NCBI RefSeq assembly: GCF_014230465.1
Contig: NZ_JAAXCY010000016.1
Span: 78,820 to 142,819 of the forward strand
Length of the DNA stretch: 64,000 nucleotides
Reading direction: 5' to 3'
Origin: Pseudomonas cremoris
Lineage (GTDB): Bacteria > Pseudomonadota > Gammaproteobacteria > Pseudomonadales > Pseudomonadaceae
Shown: positions 46,415-54,702 of the stretch, in pieces
How positions within the stretch are numbered: position 1 is the stretch's first letter
Layout of the letters: every line of letters starts with the position of its first letter
Program-made: the position numbers and the translations under genes
Notes under the pieces: generated by a model
The model's input: the letters and a program-made list of their open reading frames with translations, nothing else
Databases searched by the model: none
What the model was told of the DNA's origin: nothing

Positions 46415-47152
46415 ATGTCCAATCCAACCGAAAACAAGGTCGCGTTGATCATCGGCGCGGGTGATTCCACCGGCGGTGCCATCGCCAAGAAATTCGCCGC
46501 AGAAGGCTATATCGCCTGTGTCACACGCCGCGACGCCGACAAGCTGCAACCGCTGGTCGACAGCATTCGCGAGCAGGGTGGTGTGGCTCATGGCTTTGCA
46601 TCCGATGCGCGCAAGGAAGAAGCAGTGATCGCGCTGGTTGAACAAATCGAAGCGCAAATTGGACCGATCGAGGTGCTGGTGTTCAACATTGGCGCCAATG
46701 TGCCCTGCAGCATCCTGGACGAGACGGCGCGCAAATATTTCAAGATTTGGGAAATGGCCTGCTTCTCGGCGTTTCTCAATACCCGCGAGGTGGCCAAGCG
46801 CATGGTGACCCGCCAGCGCGGTACCATCCTGTTCACCGGTGCCACCGCTGCGTTGCGTGGCGCCGCTAATTTCTCGGCCTTCGCCGGCGCCAAACACGCG
46901 CTGCGCGCCTTGGCGCAAAGTGCTTCGCGAGAGCTGGCGCCGCAGAACATTCATGTCGCACATGTGGTGGTCGACGGTGCGATTGACACCGACTTCATCC
47001 GCACCCAATTCCCCGAACGCTACGCGCTCAAGGATCAGGACGGCATCCTCAACCCGGCACACATCGCTGACAACTACTGGTACCTGCACACGCAACCACG
47101 CGATGCCTGGACCTTCGAACTCGACCTGCGCCCGTGGATCGAGAAGTGGTAA
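46415..47152 (+). CDS. Short-chain dehydrogenase/reductase
   Basis: 245 residues from the ATG at 46415 (MSNPTENKVALIIGAGDSTG), chosen for AAAGGAG upstream. The N-terminal glycine motif is altered to GAGDSTGGAIAKKFA. The NNAG-equivalent is VFNIGANV, and the usual YxxxK catalytic pair is replaced by FSAFAGAKHALRALAQ, where Phe/Ala stands in place of Tyr while Lys is kept. This makes it a divergent SDR whose dehydrogenase activity is uncertain. It overlaps the thioesterase gene by about 20 bases and forms an operon with it. Confidence 0.85.
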   Translation: MSNPTENKVALIIGAGDSTGGAIAKKFAAEGYIACVTRRDADKLQPLVDSIREQGGVAHGFASDARKEEAVIALVEQIEAQIGPIEVLVFNIGANVPCSILDETARKYFKIWEMACFSAFLNTREVAKRMVTRQRGTILFTGATAALRGAANFSAFAGAKHALRALAQSASRELAPQNIHVAHVVVDGAIDTDFIRTQFPERYALKDQDGILNPAHIADNYWYLHTQPRDAWTFELDLRPWIEKW

Positions 47153-47604
47153 ACCCCTGGGATTTGCCGGCCCCGTTCATACTCGAACTCGATGTCGGCG
47201 AGGGCGACATCGATGAGTTGGGGCACGTCAATCACTCGGTGTACGTCAAGTGGCTGGAGCGTTGTGCCTGGTCGCATTCCTGGGACCTGGGCATCACGTT
47301 TGCCGACTACCGTCGATCAGACCGCGGCCTGGCGGTGCTGCGCAATGAGGTCGATTACCTGGCGAGCGCCTACCTGGGCGAACGCTTGCTGATAGCCACC
47401 TGGATCGTCAGCGTGCAACGGATCAAGTTGGTTCGGCACTTTCAGGTGGTGCGTGAGGCAGACGCGCGCGTGTTGTTACGCGCGATCACTACATTTGCCT
47501 GTGTCGAACTCTCCACGGGCAAGCCAAAGCGTTTGCCTGTGGAGTTTGCTGTGCGTTATGACGGTGCAGTTGGCCACGCAATAGCAGAGGTCGACTCGCA
47601 TTAG
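47134..47604 (+). CDS. Acyl-CoA thioesterase, hotdog fold (4HBT/YbgC type)
   Basis: About 156 residues. The hotdog signature IDELGHVNHSVYVKWLERCAW includes the D-x-x-GHVN motif and downstream Tyr of 4-hydroxybenzoyl-CoA thioesterases. The central strands are LAVLRNEVDYLASAYLGERLLIATWI. Start is uncertain: GTG at 47134 or GTG at 47146, both inside the end of the SDR gene. It probably releases the acid from a CoA intermediate made by the neighbouring synthetase, hydratase and SDR set. Confidence 0.85.
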   Translation: MDREVVNPWDLPAPFILELDVGEGDIDELGHVNHSVYVKWLERCAWSHSWDLGITFADYRRSDRGLAVLRNEVDYLASAYLGERLLIATWIVSVQRIKLVRHFQVVREADARVLLRAITTFACVELSTGKPKRLPVEFAVRYDGAVGHAIAEVDSH

Positions 47605-47701
47605 CCGAAGGAAAATGGGCTAGGTTGTTTACGTGATTCAGGCGTTCATGCCAGTCTCCACCACGGCGGCAAACGGCCGCCAAACGCCTAAGGAGATTGG
47701 C

Positions 47702-47863
47702 ATGGACAAGTACTTCGACAATTCAGGGCTATTCAAGACGACTTCGTATCACAGCGCCGGCTCCGCCAGCAGCGCCATCACGGGCTGGGAGCTGAAAAAC
47801 CTGTCCCTGAATACGAAGGAATTTTTGATATGTCCAAAGAACTACTCGGAGTTTTTGCTCTAG
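47702..47863 (+). CDS. Small unknown protein, 53 residues
   Basis: The ATG at 47702 has an excellent ribosome binding site (AAGGAG, 7 bases upstream). The short Ser/Asn/Leu-rich product (MDKYFDNSGLFKTTSYHSAG) has no membrane segment or known family. The end overlaps the start of the next membrane-protein gene by 34 bases in another frame. The two may be translationally coupled, or this may be a leader peptide whose translation exposes the next start. Confidence 0.45.
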   Translation: MDKYFDNSGLFKTTSYHSAGSASSAITGWELKNLSLNTKEFLICPKNYSEFLL

Positions 47864-48189
47864 TCCTGATGGTGCTGGGTGAGTTTTGTGCGATCTACAG
47901 CGAGGTCGCAACCGCCCGGCTTGCACAAGCGAATGATGGCAGCGCATGGACGTCATTCGTCATCCCCGTACTGCTGATGTGCTTCGCAGGGCTTTGCCTC
48001 TTGGGCGCTTATTGGCTCGGGTATGTGGCGGTGGGGGACATATGGATTGTCACCGTCGTTTCCGTCACTTCACTGCTGCTGCTTGAGCCGCTCGTGGTCT
48101 GGGGCTTGTTCCAAGAAGCCCCAGGGCGCGGCGCGCTGATAGGGTTTTGCCTGGGGGCGCTGGGTATGTTGTCTACCGTGTTGCTGTAG
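47830..48189 (+). CDS. Small four-TM membrane protein, DMT/SMR-like in size
   Basis: 119 residues from the ATG at 47830, with AAGGA upstream. Four hydrophobic segments lie at about 5-22, 40-62, 66-88 and 100-118. Length and spacing resemble small multidrug resistance or half-size DMT proteins, but the SMR catalytic Glu in helix 1 is only loosely matched (E18 in VLGEFCAIYSE). No certain family can be given. It stands alone after the 53-residue frame. Confidence 0.65.
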   Translation: MSKELLGVFALVLMVLGEFCAIYSEVATARLAQANDGSAWTSFVIPVLLMCFAGLCLLGAYWLGYVAVGDIWIVTVVSVTSLLLLEPLVVWGLFQEAPGRGALIGFCLGALGMLSTVLL

Positions 48190-48295
48190 GAGGGAAGGCC
48201 GGCTCGACGGTTAACGCTGAGTCGGCTGTACCTTGTAGTGTTTGTTTTTGGGCTCATGAGGTTGTTACTAGAGGCTGGAGCGAGTCTAGCTCTAT

Positions 48296-48313
48296 CATGA
48301 GCTAGCGCTCATG
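48296..48313. promoter_or_regulatory. Palindrome at the LysR promoter
   Basis: CATGAGC-TAGC-GCTCATG is a perfect 7-bp inverted repeat ending two bases before the LysR start at 48315. A related CTCATGAG lies about 45 bases upstream. Autoregulation by the LysR protein is the simplest reading. Confidence 0.5.
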
Positions 48314-48314
48314 C

Positions 48315-49256
48315 ATGCCCCTTTCTGATAAGCCGCTGGATACCGCCACTATGAGAGACCTGCCGCCCACCGCGACCTTGCGCGCATTCGAAGCTGCCAC
48401 CCGTCACTTGACGTTTACGTCGGCCGCAGAGGAGCTACATGTGACTCAAAGTGCGGTCAGCCACCAGGTCAAGCATCTTGAGGCGCTTTGGGGTGTGCAG
48501 TTGTTTGAGCGTAGCAAGGCGTTACGCCTCACGGCAGCGGGGGCTGCGCTAGCGCCCATCGTGCGCGAGTTTTTCATCAGCCTGGAGGCGACTCTGGGTG
48601 ATTTGCGCGAGCAAAAAGACCGGGTTCGACTCAGCGTCAGCACCACCTATTCCTTCGCGCTCAAATGGCTGCTGCCACGCTTGCCGCGTCTCTCTCGCCT
48701 GCACCCCGAGCTGTTGGTCTCGCTGGACACCACGGATAAGATAATCCACTTCTCTCACGGCCAGGCTGATGTTGCGATCAGGCTCGGCAAGGGTAATTAC
48801 CCTGGTCTGTATTCTGAGTTCCTGTTTGGGGAGCAGGTTTTTCCTGTGGCCAGCCCTGAACTGTTGCGACGCGTCGGGACTCCGCAGAGCCCCGCCGCAC
48901 TGTTGAATTTCCCGCTGCTGACGCGCGATGGTGCGCAGATGGTGCCTAAGTGGGAAGTATGGTTTCAAGCCGTCGGGCTGGCCTATTTGCCGCTCAAGGA
49001 AAGCGTCAGATTTGGCGACACCAACATGACAGTCGAGGCCGCCTTGCTCGGCCAGGGCGTTGCATTGGTGCGCAGCGGGCATGTCGAGAACGAAATGAGC
49101 GATGGCCGTTTGGTGCGGCTGTTTGATGTGCCGTTTCCCTCGCCATTGGCTTACTACTTCGTCTGCCCCAAGGGCATCGAATCGCAACCGCACATCGCCA
49201 GCTTTCGGCAATGGTTGGTCAGCGAGGCACTGAAAGTCCAACAGCTGAATGAGTAA
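48315..49256 (+). CDS. LysR-family regulator (GcvA-like)
   Basis: 313 residues from the ATG at 48315; a second ATG at 48351 (MRDLPPTATLRAFEAATRH) is an equally likely start. The HTH is HLTFTSAAEELHVTQSAVSHQVKHLEALWGVQLFERSKALRLT, typical of the GcvA/AmpR-like group. An effector domain follows. Transcribed in the same direction as the EamA transporter and SDR genes, it may control them. Confidence 0.88.
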   Translation: MPLSDKPLDTATMRDLPPTATLRAFEAATRHLTFTSAAEELHVTQSAVSHQVKHLEALWGVQLFERSKALRLTAAGAALAPIVREFFISLEATLGDLREQKDRVRLSVSTTYSFALKWLLPRLPRLSRLHPELLVSLDTTDKIIHFSHGQADVAIRLGKGNYPGLYSEFLFGEQVFPVASPELLRRVGTPQSPAALLNFPLLTRDGAQMVPKWEVWFQAVGLAYLPLKESVRFGDTNMTVEAALLGQGVALVRSGHVENEMSDGRLVRLFDVPFPSPLAYYFVCPKGIESQPHIASFRQWLVSEALKVQQLNE

Positions 49257-49330
49257 GTCATGAGTATTCGTTCATGCTGCGATGAGGAGACTTCGCTTTA
49301 GTCCCAGCGGCGCATTGCCTACAGTGGCGC

Positions 49331-50158
49331 ATGCCTATTCATATCATCTTGCTCGTTCTTTTCGCCGCGCTCCTGCATGCCAGCTGGAATGCGCTGCTGC
49401 GTAGCGGTGCCGATCGGTTGTGGTCCATGACGGTAATGTGCATTGCCATCGCGATCACCAGTGTCGTCGCCGCAGTGTTCATGATGCCCCCCGCGATTGA
49501 AAGCTGGGGCTACGCGGTGCTTTCGGGGTTGCTGCATGTGGGCTACAACCTGTTTCTAGTGCGCAGTTACCGAGTCGGCGACCTGGGGCAGGTCTATCCG
49601 ATTTCACGTGGGTCGTCACCGGTGCTGGTTACCTTGGGGGCAGCCGTTTTCGCCGGAGAAAGCATCACGCCGGGAGAGTTGGTCGGCATTGCGCTGGTGT
49701 CAGGCGGGATTATTTCGCTGGCCTTCAGAGGGCGCAGTCTGTCGGTTCCCAGCCTACCTTATGCGCTGGGAACCGGCGGCTTTATCGCGGCCTACAGCGT
49801 GGTCGACGGCATCGGTGCCAGGCTTTCCGGTGCGCCGCTTGCTTACACGGTTTGGATGTGCGCCTTGTGGGGCGTACTGATGCCAGTGGTTTATATCGGC
49901 CTGCGTGACGCCCGCAGCTTGTTCTCCGTGCGGCCCGGAACAGTCACCGCTTTGGTCGGCGGGCTAGTCTCTTTGCTCGCGTATGGAATGGTCATCTACG
50001 CCATGAACGAAGCGCCCTTGGGCGCGGTATCCGCATTGCGCGAAACCAGCGTGCTGTTTGCGGCGTTGATCGGCTATGTGTTCCTCGGCGAGACGCTCAC
50101 CGCACGCCGGATACTGGCATGCTTAGTCATTGCCAGCGGCACCCTCATCATCGGCTGA
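49331..50158 (+). CDS. EamA-family (DMT) transporter
   Basis: 275 residues with ten predicted membrane segments in two EamA repeats. Characteristic stretches: LLHASWNALLRSGADRLWSM near the N-terminus, YPISRGSSPVLVTLGAAVFAGE closing the first repeat, and ALIGYVFLGETLTARRILACLVIASGTLIIG at the end of the second. Such proteins export or import amino acids and metabolites. It lies 28 bases before the SDR gene and is probably co-transcribed with it. Confidence 0.88.
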   Translation: MPIHIILLVLFAALLHASWNALLRSGADRLWSMTVMCIAIAITSVVAAVFMMPPAIESWGYAVLSGLLHVGYNLFLVRSYRVGDLGQVYPISRGSSPVLVTLGAAVFAGESITPGELVGIALVSGGIISLAFRGRSLSVPSLPYALGTGGFIAAYSVVDGIGARLSGAPLAYTVWMCALWGVLMPVVYIGLRDARSLFSVRPGTVTALVGGLVSLLAYGMVIYAMNEAPLGAVSALRETSVLFAALIGYVFLGETLTARRILACLVIASGTLIIG

Positions 50159-50186
50159 TACAGCCAACGGCTCAGGAGCTTATTTC

Positions 50187-50948
50187 ATGGTCAATGTCTC
50201 GCAGGCACCGTTGATTCTAATCACCGGTGGAAGTCGTGGAGTGGGGGCGGCCACCGCCCGGCTGGCGGCCGCAAGAGGTTATGACGTGGCCATTAGCTAC
50301 GTGGCCAACGAGTCTGCAGCGCTGACCGTGGCTGCGGATGTAGAAGCATTGGGGCGCCGGGCGTTGGCGATGCGGGCCGACAGTGCGGATCCGCAACAAG
50401 TGGCCGATTTGTTCGCAGCCATCGACCGCACGTTCGGACGCATCGACGTGCTGGTCAATAATGCCGGGATGCTGGCGCCTCAGTCACGCCTGGAAGACCT
50501 CGGCTTCGAGCGGATGCAGCGTATTTTTGCGGTCAATGCCATTGGGCCAATTCTCTGTGCCCAACAGGCAGTGAAGCGCATGGCTTACCGTCATAACGGC
50601 CCGGGCGGCGTGGTGATCAATGTCTCATCGGCCTCGGCGCGCCTTGGCAGTCCCAATGAGTACGTCGACTATGCGGCGTCAAAGGGGGCGTTGGAGACGT
50701 TCACCATTGGCTTTGCAAAGGAAGTGGCTCGAGAAGGCATACGCGTCAACTGTATTCGCCCCGGACATATCTATACCGATATGCATGCCAGTGGCGGTGA
50801 GCCGGGGCGGGTCGATCGTGTCAAGGATTCGATCCCCATGGGGCGAGGTGGTCAGCCGGAGGAAGTGGCACGTGCGATTCTGTGGCTGGCGAGCGCGGAG
50901 GCATCATTCGTTACCGGTACATTCCTCGACGTGACGGGCGGTAAATGA
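50187..50948 (+). CDS. Short-chain dehydrogenase/reductase (FabG-like)
   Basis: 253 residues from the ATG at 50187, with CAGGAG upstream. Classical SDR features are intact: cofactor loop TGGSRGVGAATARLAA, NNAG in VLVNNAGMLAPQ, catalytic Ser in INVSSASARLGSPNE and YAASK in VDYAASKGALETF. The substrate-loop region IRPGHIYTDMHASGG and the C-terminal LDVTGG are typical of FabG-like oxidoreductases. Co-transcribed with the EamA transporter; substrate unknown. Confidence 0.9.
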   Translation: MVNVSQAPLILITGGSRGVGAATARLAAARGYDVAISYVANESAALTVAADVEALGRRALAMRADSADPQQVADLFAAIDRTFGRIDVLVNNAGMLAPQSRLEDLGFERMQRIFAVNAIGPILCAQQAVKRMAYRHNGPGGVVINVSSASARLGSPNEYVDYAASKGALETFTIGFAKEVAREGIRVNCIRPGHIYTDMHASGGEPGRVDRVKDSIPMGRGGQPEEVARAILWLASAEASFVTGTFLDVTGGK

Positions 50949-50985
50949 GTCCGGGGCATGGACCATCGACCGCTTGCGCTGGGTT

Positions 50986-51954
50986 TCAAGTCACAGCGGG
51001 CTGCCTCACCTTGCGACTTAACCCAGGTGTCTTACCCGTAATACGCTTGAATGCACGACTGAAAGCGGCCTGCGATGTATAGCCCAAACGCTGCGCCACC
51101 TCTTCAATCGGTAGCCTTTCGAGGGTCAGCCACTGGCTCGCAAGCCGCATGCGCAGTTCGGTGACATAGCGCAGCGGGGCCATGCCGATCGTCACCTGGA
51201 AGCGGTCCGCGAAGACCGAGCGTGAGGTATTGCAGTGCGCGGCCAACTGCGCAACGGTCCAGTCGCGGCCCGGTTGCTGATGGAGTGCAAGCAGAGCACC
51301 GGCCAAGCGCGGATCGCGCAACGCGGCGACCAGGCCTGAGGCATTGCCGCAGGCGCACTCCACCCAGCCGCGAACGACCATGGCAGCCACCACGTCGGCC
51401 AAACGCGCGAGGATACCGGCGAAGCCGACACGTGCGGCGCTAACCTCGCGTTCCATGGTGGTCAGGATCGGCACCAGGCCGGGGTAACGCTGGCCGCCGG
51501 CATCAATCAGCATCAGGCCCGGCATCAGCCTGCCAAGGCCATGGATACTGCCCAGTTCAAACTCCATGCAACCACTGAACAAAATTGTGCTCGGCGTGCG
51601 GCTGGCATCGGCTCCGGTAGCCACTGCGCTGACCGTATCGCCCAGTGGGGCGCCATCTAGACGGTCGATGTCCAGAACAGGCGCGTCCGGATGTGAAAGC
51701 AGTTGATGGGCCGCGCCATGGGAGATGAACACGGCGTTGCCGGCAGACAGCTCGTAAGTGGTGCCATCCTCCATTCGCAGCACCGCATTGCCGACGGCTA
51801 TGAAGTGGAACCACGCATGCCCAGGTTTTTCCGTGAAGCCCAAACCGAAGGTAGGACCGGCCTGGATACGCCGATATTCGACACCGCGCAGGCGCATGCC
51901 GCGCAACAGCTCGTTGATGAGGTCCGAGGAAAGAGCAAACTGGTCTACAGGCAT
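50986..51954 (-). CDS. AraC-family regulator with cupin-type sensor domain
   Basis: 322 residues. The N-terminal cupin_6-like sensor includes FHFIAVGNAVLRMEDGTTYELSAGNAVFISHGAAHQLLSHPD. The C-terminal double HTH is DWTVAQLAAHCNTSRSVFADRFQVTIGMAPLRYVTELRMRLASQWL and PIEEVAQRLGYTSQAAFSRAFKRITGKTPG. It is divergent from the DHA1 MFS transporter with a 102-base gap, the usual AraC regulator-target arrangement. Confidence 0.9.
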   Translation of the reverse strand: MPVDQFALSSDLINELLRGMRLRGVEYRRIQAGPTFGLGFTEKPGHAWFHFIAVGNAVLRMEDGTTYELSAGNAVFISHGAAHQLLSHPDAPVLDIDRLDGAPLGDTVSAVATGADASRTPSTILFSGCMEFELGSIHGLGRLMPGLMLIDAGGQRYPGLVPILTTMEREVSAARVGFAGILARLADVVAAMVVRGWVECACGNASGLVAALRDPRLAGALLALHQQPGRDWTVAQLAAHCNTSRSVFADRFQVTIGMAPLRYVTELRMRLASQWLTLERLPIEEVAQRLGYTSQAAFSRAFKRITGKTPGLSRKVRQPAVT

Positions 51955-52056
51955 CGTTCAGGTGTTTTAGTCAAAAAGTAGAGATTTTTGATCATAGATC
52001 ATCCCGGTCCCGGCGCCTAGACTGCGGCTCGCAATGAAGATTGGGAGATCCGTGCA

Positions 52057-53307
52057 ATGACTGACTGTGTATGTAACGCCGTACCCGACCGCCATCCTGG
52101 CGTCGGCTTGGATGTAGAACCTGCGACCCCCGCGTGGATGGCCGTGTTCTCATTGGCAATGGGGGTGTTCGGGTTACTGACCGCCGAGTACCTACCGGCC
52201 AGTTTGTTGACGCTAATGGCGACTGACCTGGGCGTATCCGAAGCGCTGGCTGGCCAGGCGGTAACGGTGACAGCCGTCGTAGCGCTGTTCGCCGGCTTGT
52301 TGGTGCCAGGCCTGACCCGTGGCATCGACCGGCGCTGGGTGCTGCTGGGGTTTTCCACGTTGATGGTCGCATCCAATGTGTTGGTCGCCGTTTCGTCCAG
52401 CTTCGCGGTGCTGTTGTTGATGCGCATCTTGCTGGGCATTGCCCTTGGCGGGTTCTGGAGCATGGCCGCGGCGGTAGCGATGCGGTTGGTGCCGAGCGCT
52501 CTATTGCCCCGGGCGCTATCGATTATTTTCAGCGGCATTGCCATCGGGACGGTCGTTGCAGTGCCGCTGGGCAGCTATCTGGGCGGGCTGTATGGCTGGC
52601 GCAGCGCGTTTTTTGCAGCGGCGGCGGTAGGCATGGTCACCCTGGCTTTTCAGTCGTTCACTCTGCCGCGTCTCGCGCCGCGTCGCCCGGCAAGGCTGCG
52701 CACTGTTTTAGAAGTGTTGCGGCGCCCAGGCATTGCCATCGGGATGTTCGGTTGTGTGCTGGTGCACAGCGGGCACTTCGCGATGTTCACCTATGTTCGG
52801 CCATTTCTTGAAGGGACGACCGGCATTGGCCCGCAAGAACTCTCACTGATGTTGCTGGGGTTCGGTGTGGCCAACTTCGTCGGCACGCTGTTGGCCGGGA
52901 GGCTGCTGGAGCAGCACCCGCTGGCCACTCTGGTGTTGATGCCCGCGCTGGTCGGCGTTGCAGCACTGGCGTTGGTGCTGTTGCCAGCGTCGTTGCCCGG
53001 GCAGGCGGTACTTCTGGCGATCTGGGGCTTGGCCTTTGGTGGGGTGCCGGTGGCGTGGTCGAACTGGGTTGCCAGTGCGGTACCTGATCAGGCGGAAAGC
53101 GCCGGAGGCATGGTGGTGGCCTCTGTGCAGTCCGCCATCGCAACAGGCGCCGCTGCTGGCGGTGCAGTGTTCAGCGTCGGTGGCAGCGCAGGCGTATTCG
53201 TCGCAGCGGCCGTACTGATGCTGCTGGCCGCGCTGCTGATTGCGTTGCGGGTCCGCGTCCCTTCTGCCCATGGCGCTCGCCAGCCCAAGCCCGCGCTGCA
53301 CCTTTGA
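52057..53307 (+). CDS. MFS transporter, DHA1-like exporter family
   Basis: 416 residues with about twelve membrane segments. The opening after a hydrophilic tail, WMAVFSLAMGVFGLLTAEYLPASLLTLMATDLGVSEALAGQAVTV, is the wording of AraJ/SotB/NepI-type DHA1 exporters. Motif-A-like GIDRRWVLLG and motif-C-like IAIGTVVAVPLGSYLGGLYGWRSAF follow. It is probably induced by the divergent AraC regulator and may export the substrate or product of the neighbouring enzymes. Confidence 0.88.
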   Translation: MTDCVCNAVPDRHPGVGLDVEPATPAWMAVFSLAMGVFGLLTAEYLPASLLTLMATDLGVSEALAGQAVTVTAVVALFAGLLVPGLTRGIDRRWVLLGFSTLMVASNVLVAVSSSFAVLLLMRILLGIALGGFWSMAAAVAMRLVPSALLPRALSIIFSGIAIGTVVAVPLGSYLGGLYGWRSAFFAAAAVGMVTLAFQSFTLPRLAPRRPARLRTVLEVLRRPGIAIGMFGCVLVHSGHFAMFTYVRPFLEGTTGIGPQELSLMLLGFGVANFVGTLLAGRLLEQHPLATLVLMPALVGVAALALVLLPASLPGQAVLLAIWGLAFGGVPVAWSNWVASAVPDQAESAGGMVVASVQSAIATGAAAGGAVFSVGGSAGVFVAAAVLMLLAALLIALRVRVPSAHGARQPKPALHL

Positions 53308-53356
53308 TCCGGCTTGCAAAATCGCTTCAATCCCATCGGTAATCAGGAATTAACCC

Positions 53357-54688
53357 ATGAACAATACGACGTCTCACCAAGGACGCCTCAAATCGTTGCG
53401 CGCGGCAGGTATCGGCAATGCGCTCGAATGGTTTGACTGGACCCTGTACGCAACCTTTTCGGTGTACCTGGCAAGCAACCTGTTTGACAAGACCGATGCA
53501 CGCTCGGCGATGCTCGCGACCCTGGCGGTGTTTGCGGTTGGCTTTGTCGCACGCCCTATCGGCGGATGGTTGTTTGGCCGACTGAGCGACCGGCTGGGGC
53601 GCCGGACCATCATGGTGCTCACCATGCTGCTGCTTGCGATCAGCAGCCTGGGCATCGCGCTGATTCCTGACTACCAGAGCATCGGCCTGTATGCCTCGGT
53701 CGCGCTGCTGTTTTTCCGGCTTATGCAGGGACTCGCCCATGGTGGCGAAACAGGGGTTTCCTACACCTATGTCGCCGAGATCGCTCCCAGCAAACACCGT
53801 GGCTTATGGTCGAGTTCGGTTTATGTGGGGGTGACGCTAGGGGTGATGGCGGCGACGGCCGTGGCGGCGACACTCACCTGGCTGCTGGGCGCGCAGGCCA
53901 TGGGTGACTACGGCTGGAGGATAGGCTTCGCTATCGGTGGAGTGCTCGGTATTTACGCGCTGTTCTTGCGTCGCGGTGCGCAGGAGTCTCATGTGTTTGT
54001 AGCGCAGCAGGGGCAGGCGCGGCCGCCGCGCAAGCTGTCCACGGGGGAGATGCTACGTGTTGCACGTAACATCGTCATGCTTGCTGCGGCCGCCAATGTC
54101 ACTTACTACGCCTGGGTCACGTTCGGCGCTGCGACGGCGATTGCTCAAGGCATGGACGCCACGGGTGCCTATATCGCCAGTCTTCTCGCGCAGATCCTCT
54201 GTGTGTGCTGGCTGCCGGTCTGCGGGATGTTGTCCGATCGGGTAGGGCGCCGGCCCATGGTCATCGCCTGGGGCGTGGGGGTGATCGTACTGACCTATCC
54301 CCTCTCGATAATGGTGACCACTGAGCCCTATACGCTGTTTCTGGCCCAACTGCTGGGGCTCGGCGCCTGGTCGTTGATGGCGGCGATTTTTCCCGCGGTG
54401 CTCTCCGAGCAGGTGCCCACCCAGGCACGGGCCCAAGGCGTCGGCTTGGTCTCGTCGGTGTCAGTGGCGATCTTTGGCGGCACTGCTCCCTACCTGCACA
54501 ACTATCTTAGCGGCGCCGACCTTGGCTATCTGTACGTCAGCTATGTGATCGGATTGGGCGTAGTCACCGTTTTGGCAGGGTTTCTGATCGACGAAACGGC
54601 GGGCATCGACCTTACGCACATCGAGGCGCCAGGCGCCCGAGTCAGCGCACATACCTTGGCTGGTCGATCCGCCGAGTCAGCCGAATAA
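53357..54688 (+). CDS. MFS transporter, MHS (metabolite:H+ symporter) family
   Basis: 443 residues. It opens GIGNALEWFDWTLYATFSVYLASNLF, and motif A is FGRLSDRLGRRTIMVLTML; GLAHGGETGVSYTYVAEIAPSKHRG is characteristic of ProP/KgtP/ShiA-type MHS symporters. Twelve membrane segments are evident. It lies 50 bases after the DHA1 gene and 14 bases before the dimethylformamidase-like gene, so it most likely imports that enzyme's amide or acid substrate. Confidence 0.9.
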   Translation: MNNTTSHQGRLKSLRAAGIGNALEWFDWTLYATFSVYLASNLFDKTDARSAMLATLAVFAVGFVARPIGGWLFGRLSDRLGRRTIMVLTMLLLAISSLGIALIPDYQSIGLYASVALLFFRLMQGLAHGGETGVSYTYVAEIAPSKHRGLWSSSVYVGVTLGVMAATAVAATLTWLLGAQAMGDYGWRIGFAIGGVLGIYALFLRRGAQESHVFVAQQGQARPPRKLSTGEMLRVARNIVMLAAAANVTYYAWVTFGAATAIAQGMDATGAYIASLLAQILCVCWLPVCGMLSDRVGRRPMVIAWGVGVIVLTYPLSIMVTTEPYTLFLAQLLGLGAWSLMAAIFPAVLSEQVPTQARAQGVGLVSSVSVAIFGGTAPYLHNYLSGADLGYLYVSYVIGLGVVTVLAGFLIDETAGIDLTHIEAPGARVSAHTLAGRSAESAE

Positions 54689-54702
54689 AGGAGTACGACT
54701 CA

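Noticed and set aside
45767..47095. 442-codon minus-strand frame opposite TetR and SDR
   Set aside because: Spans two plus-strand genes and has no coding features.
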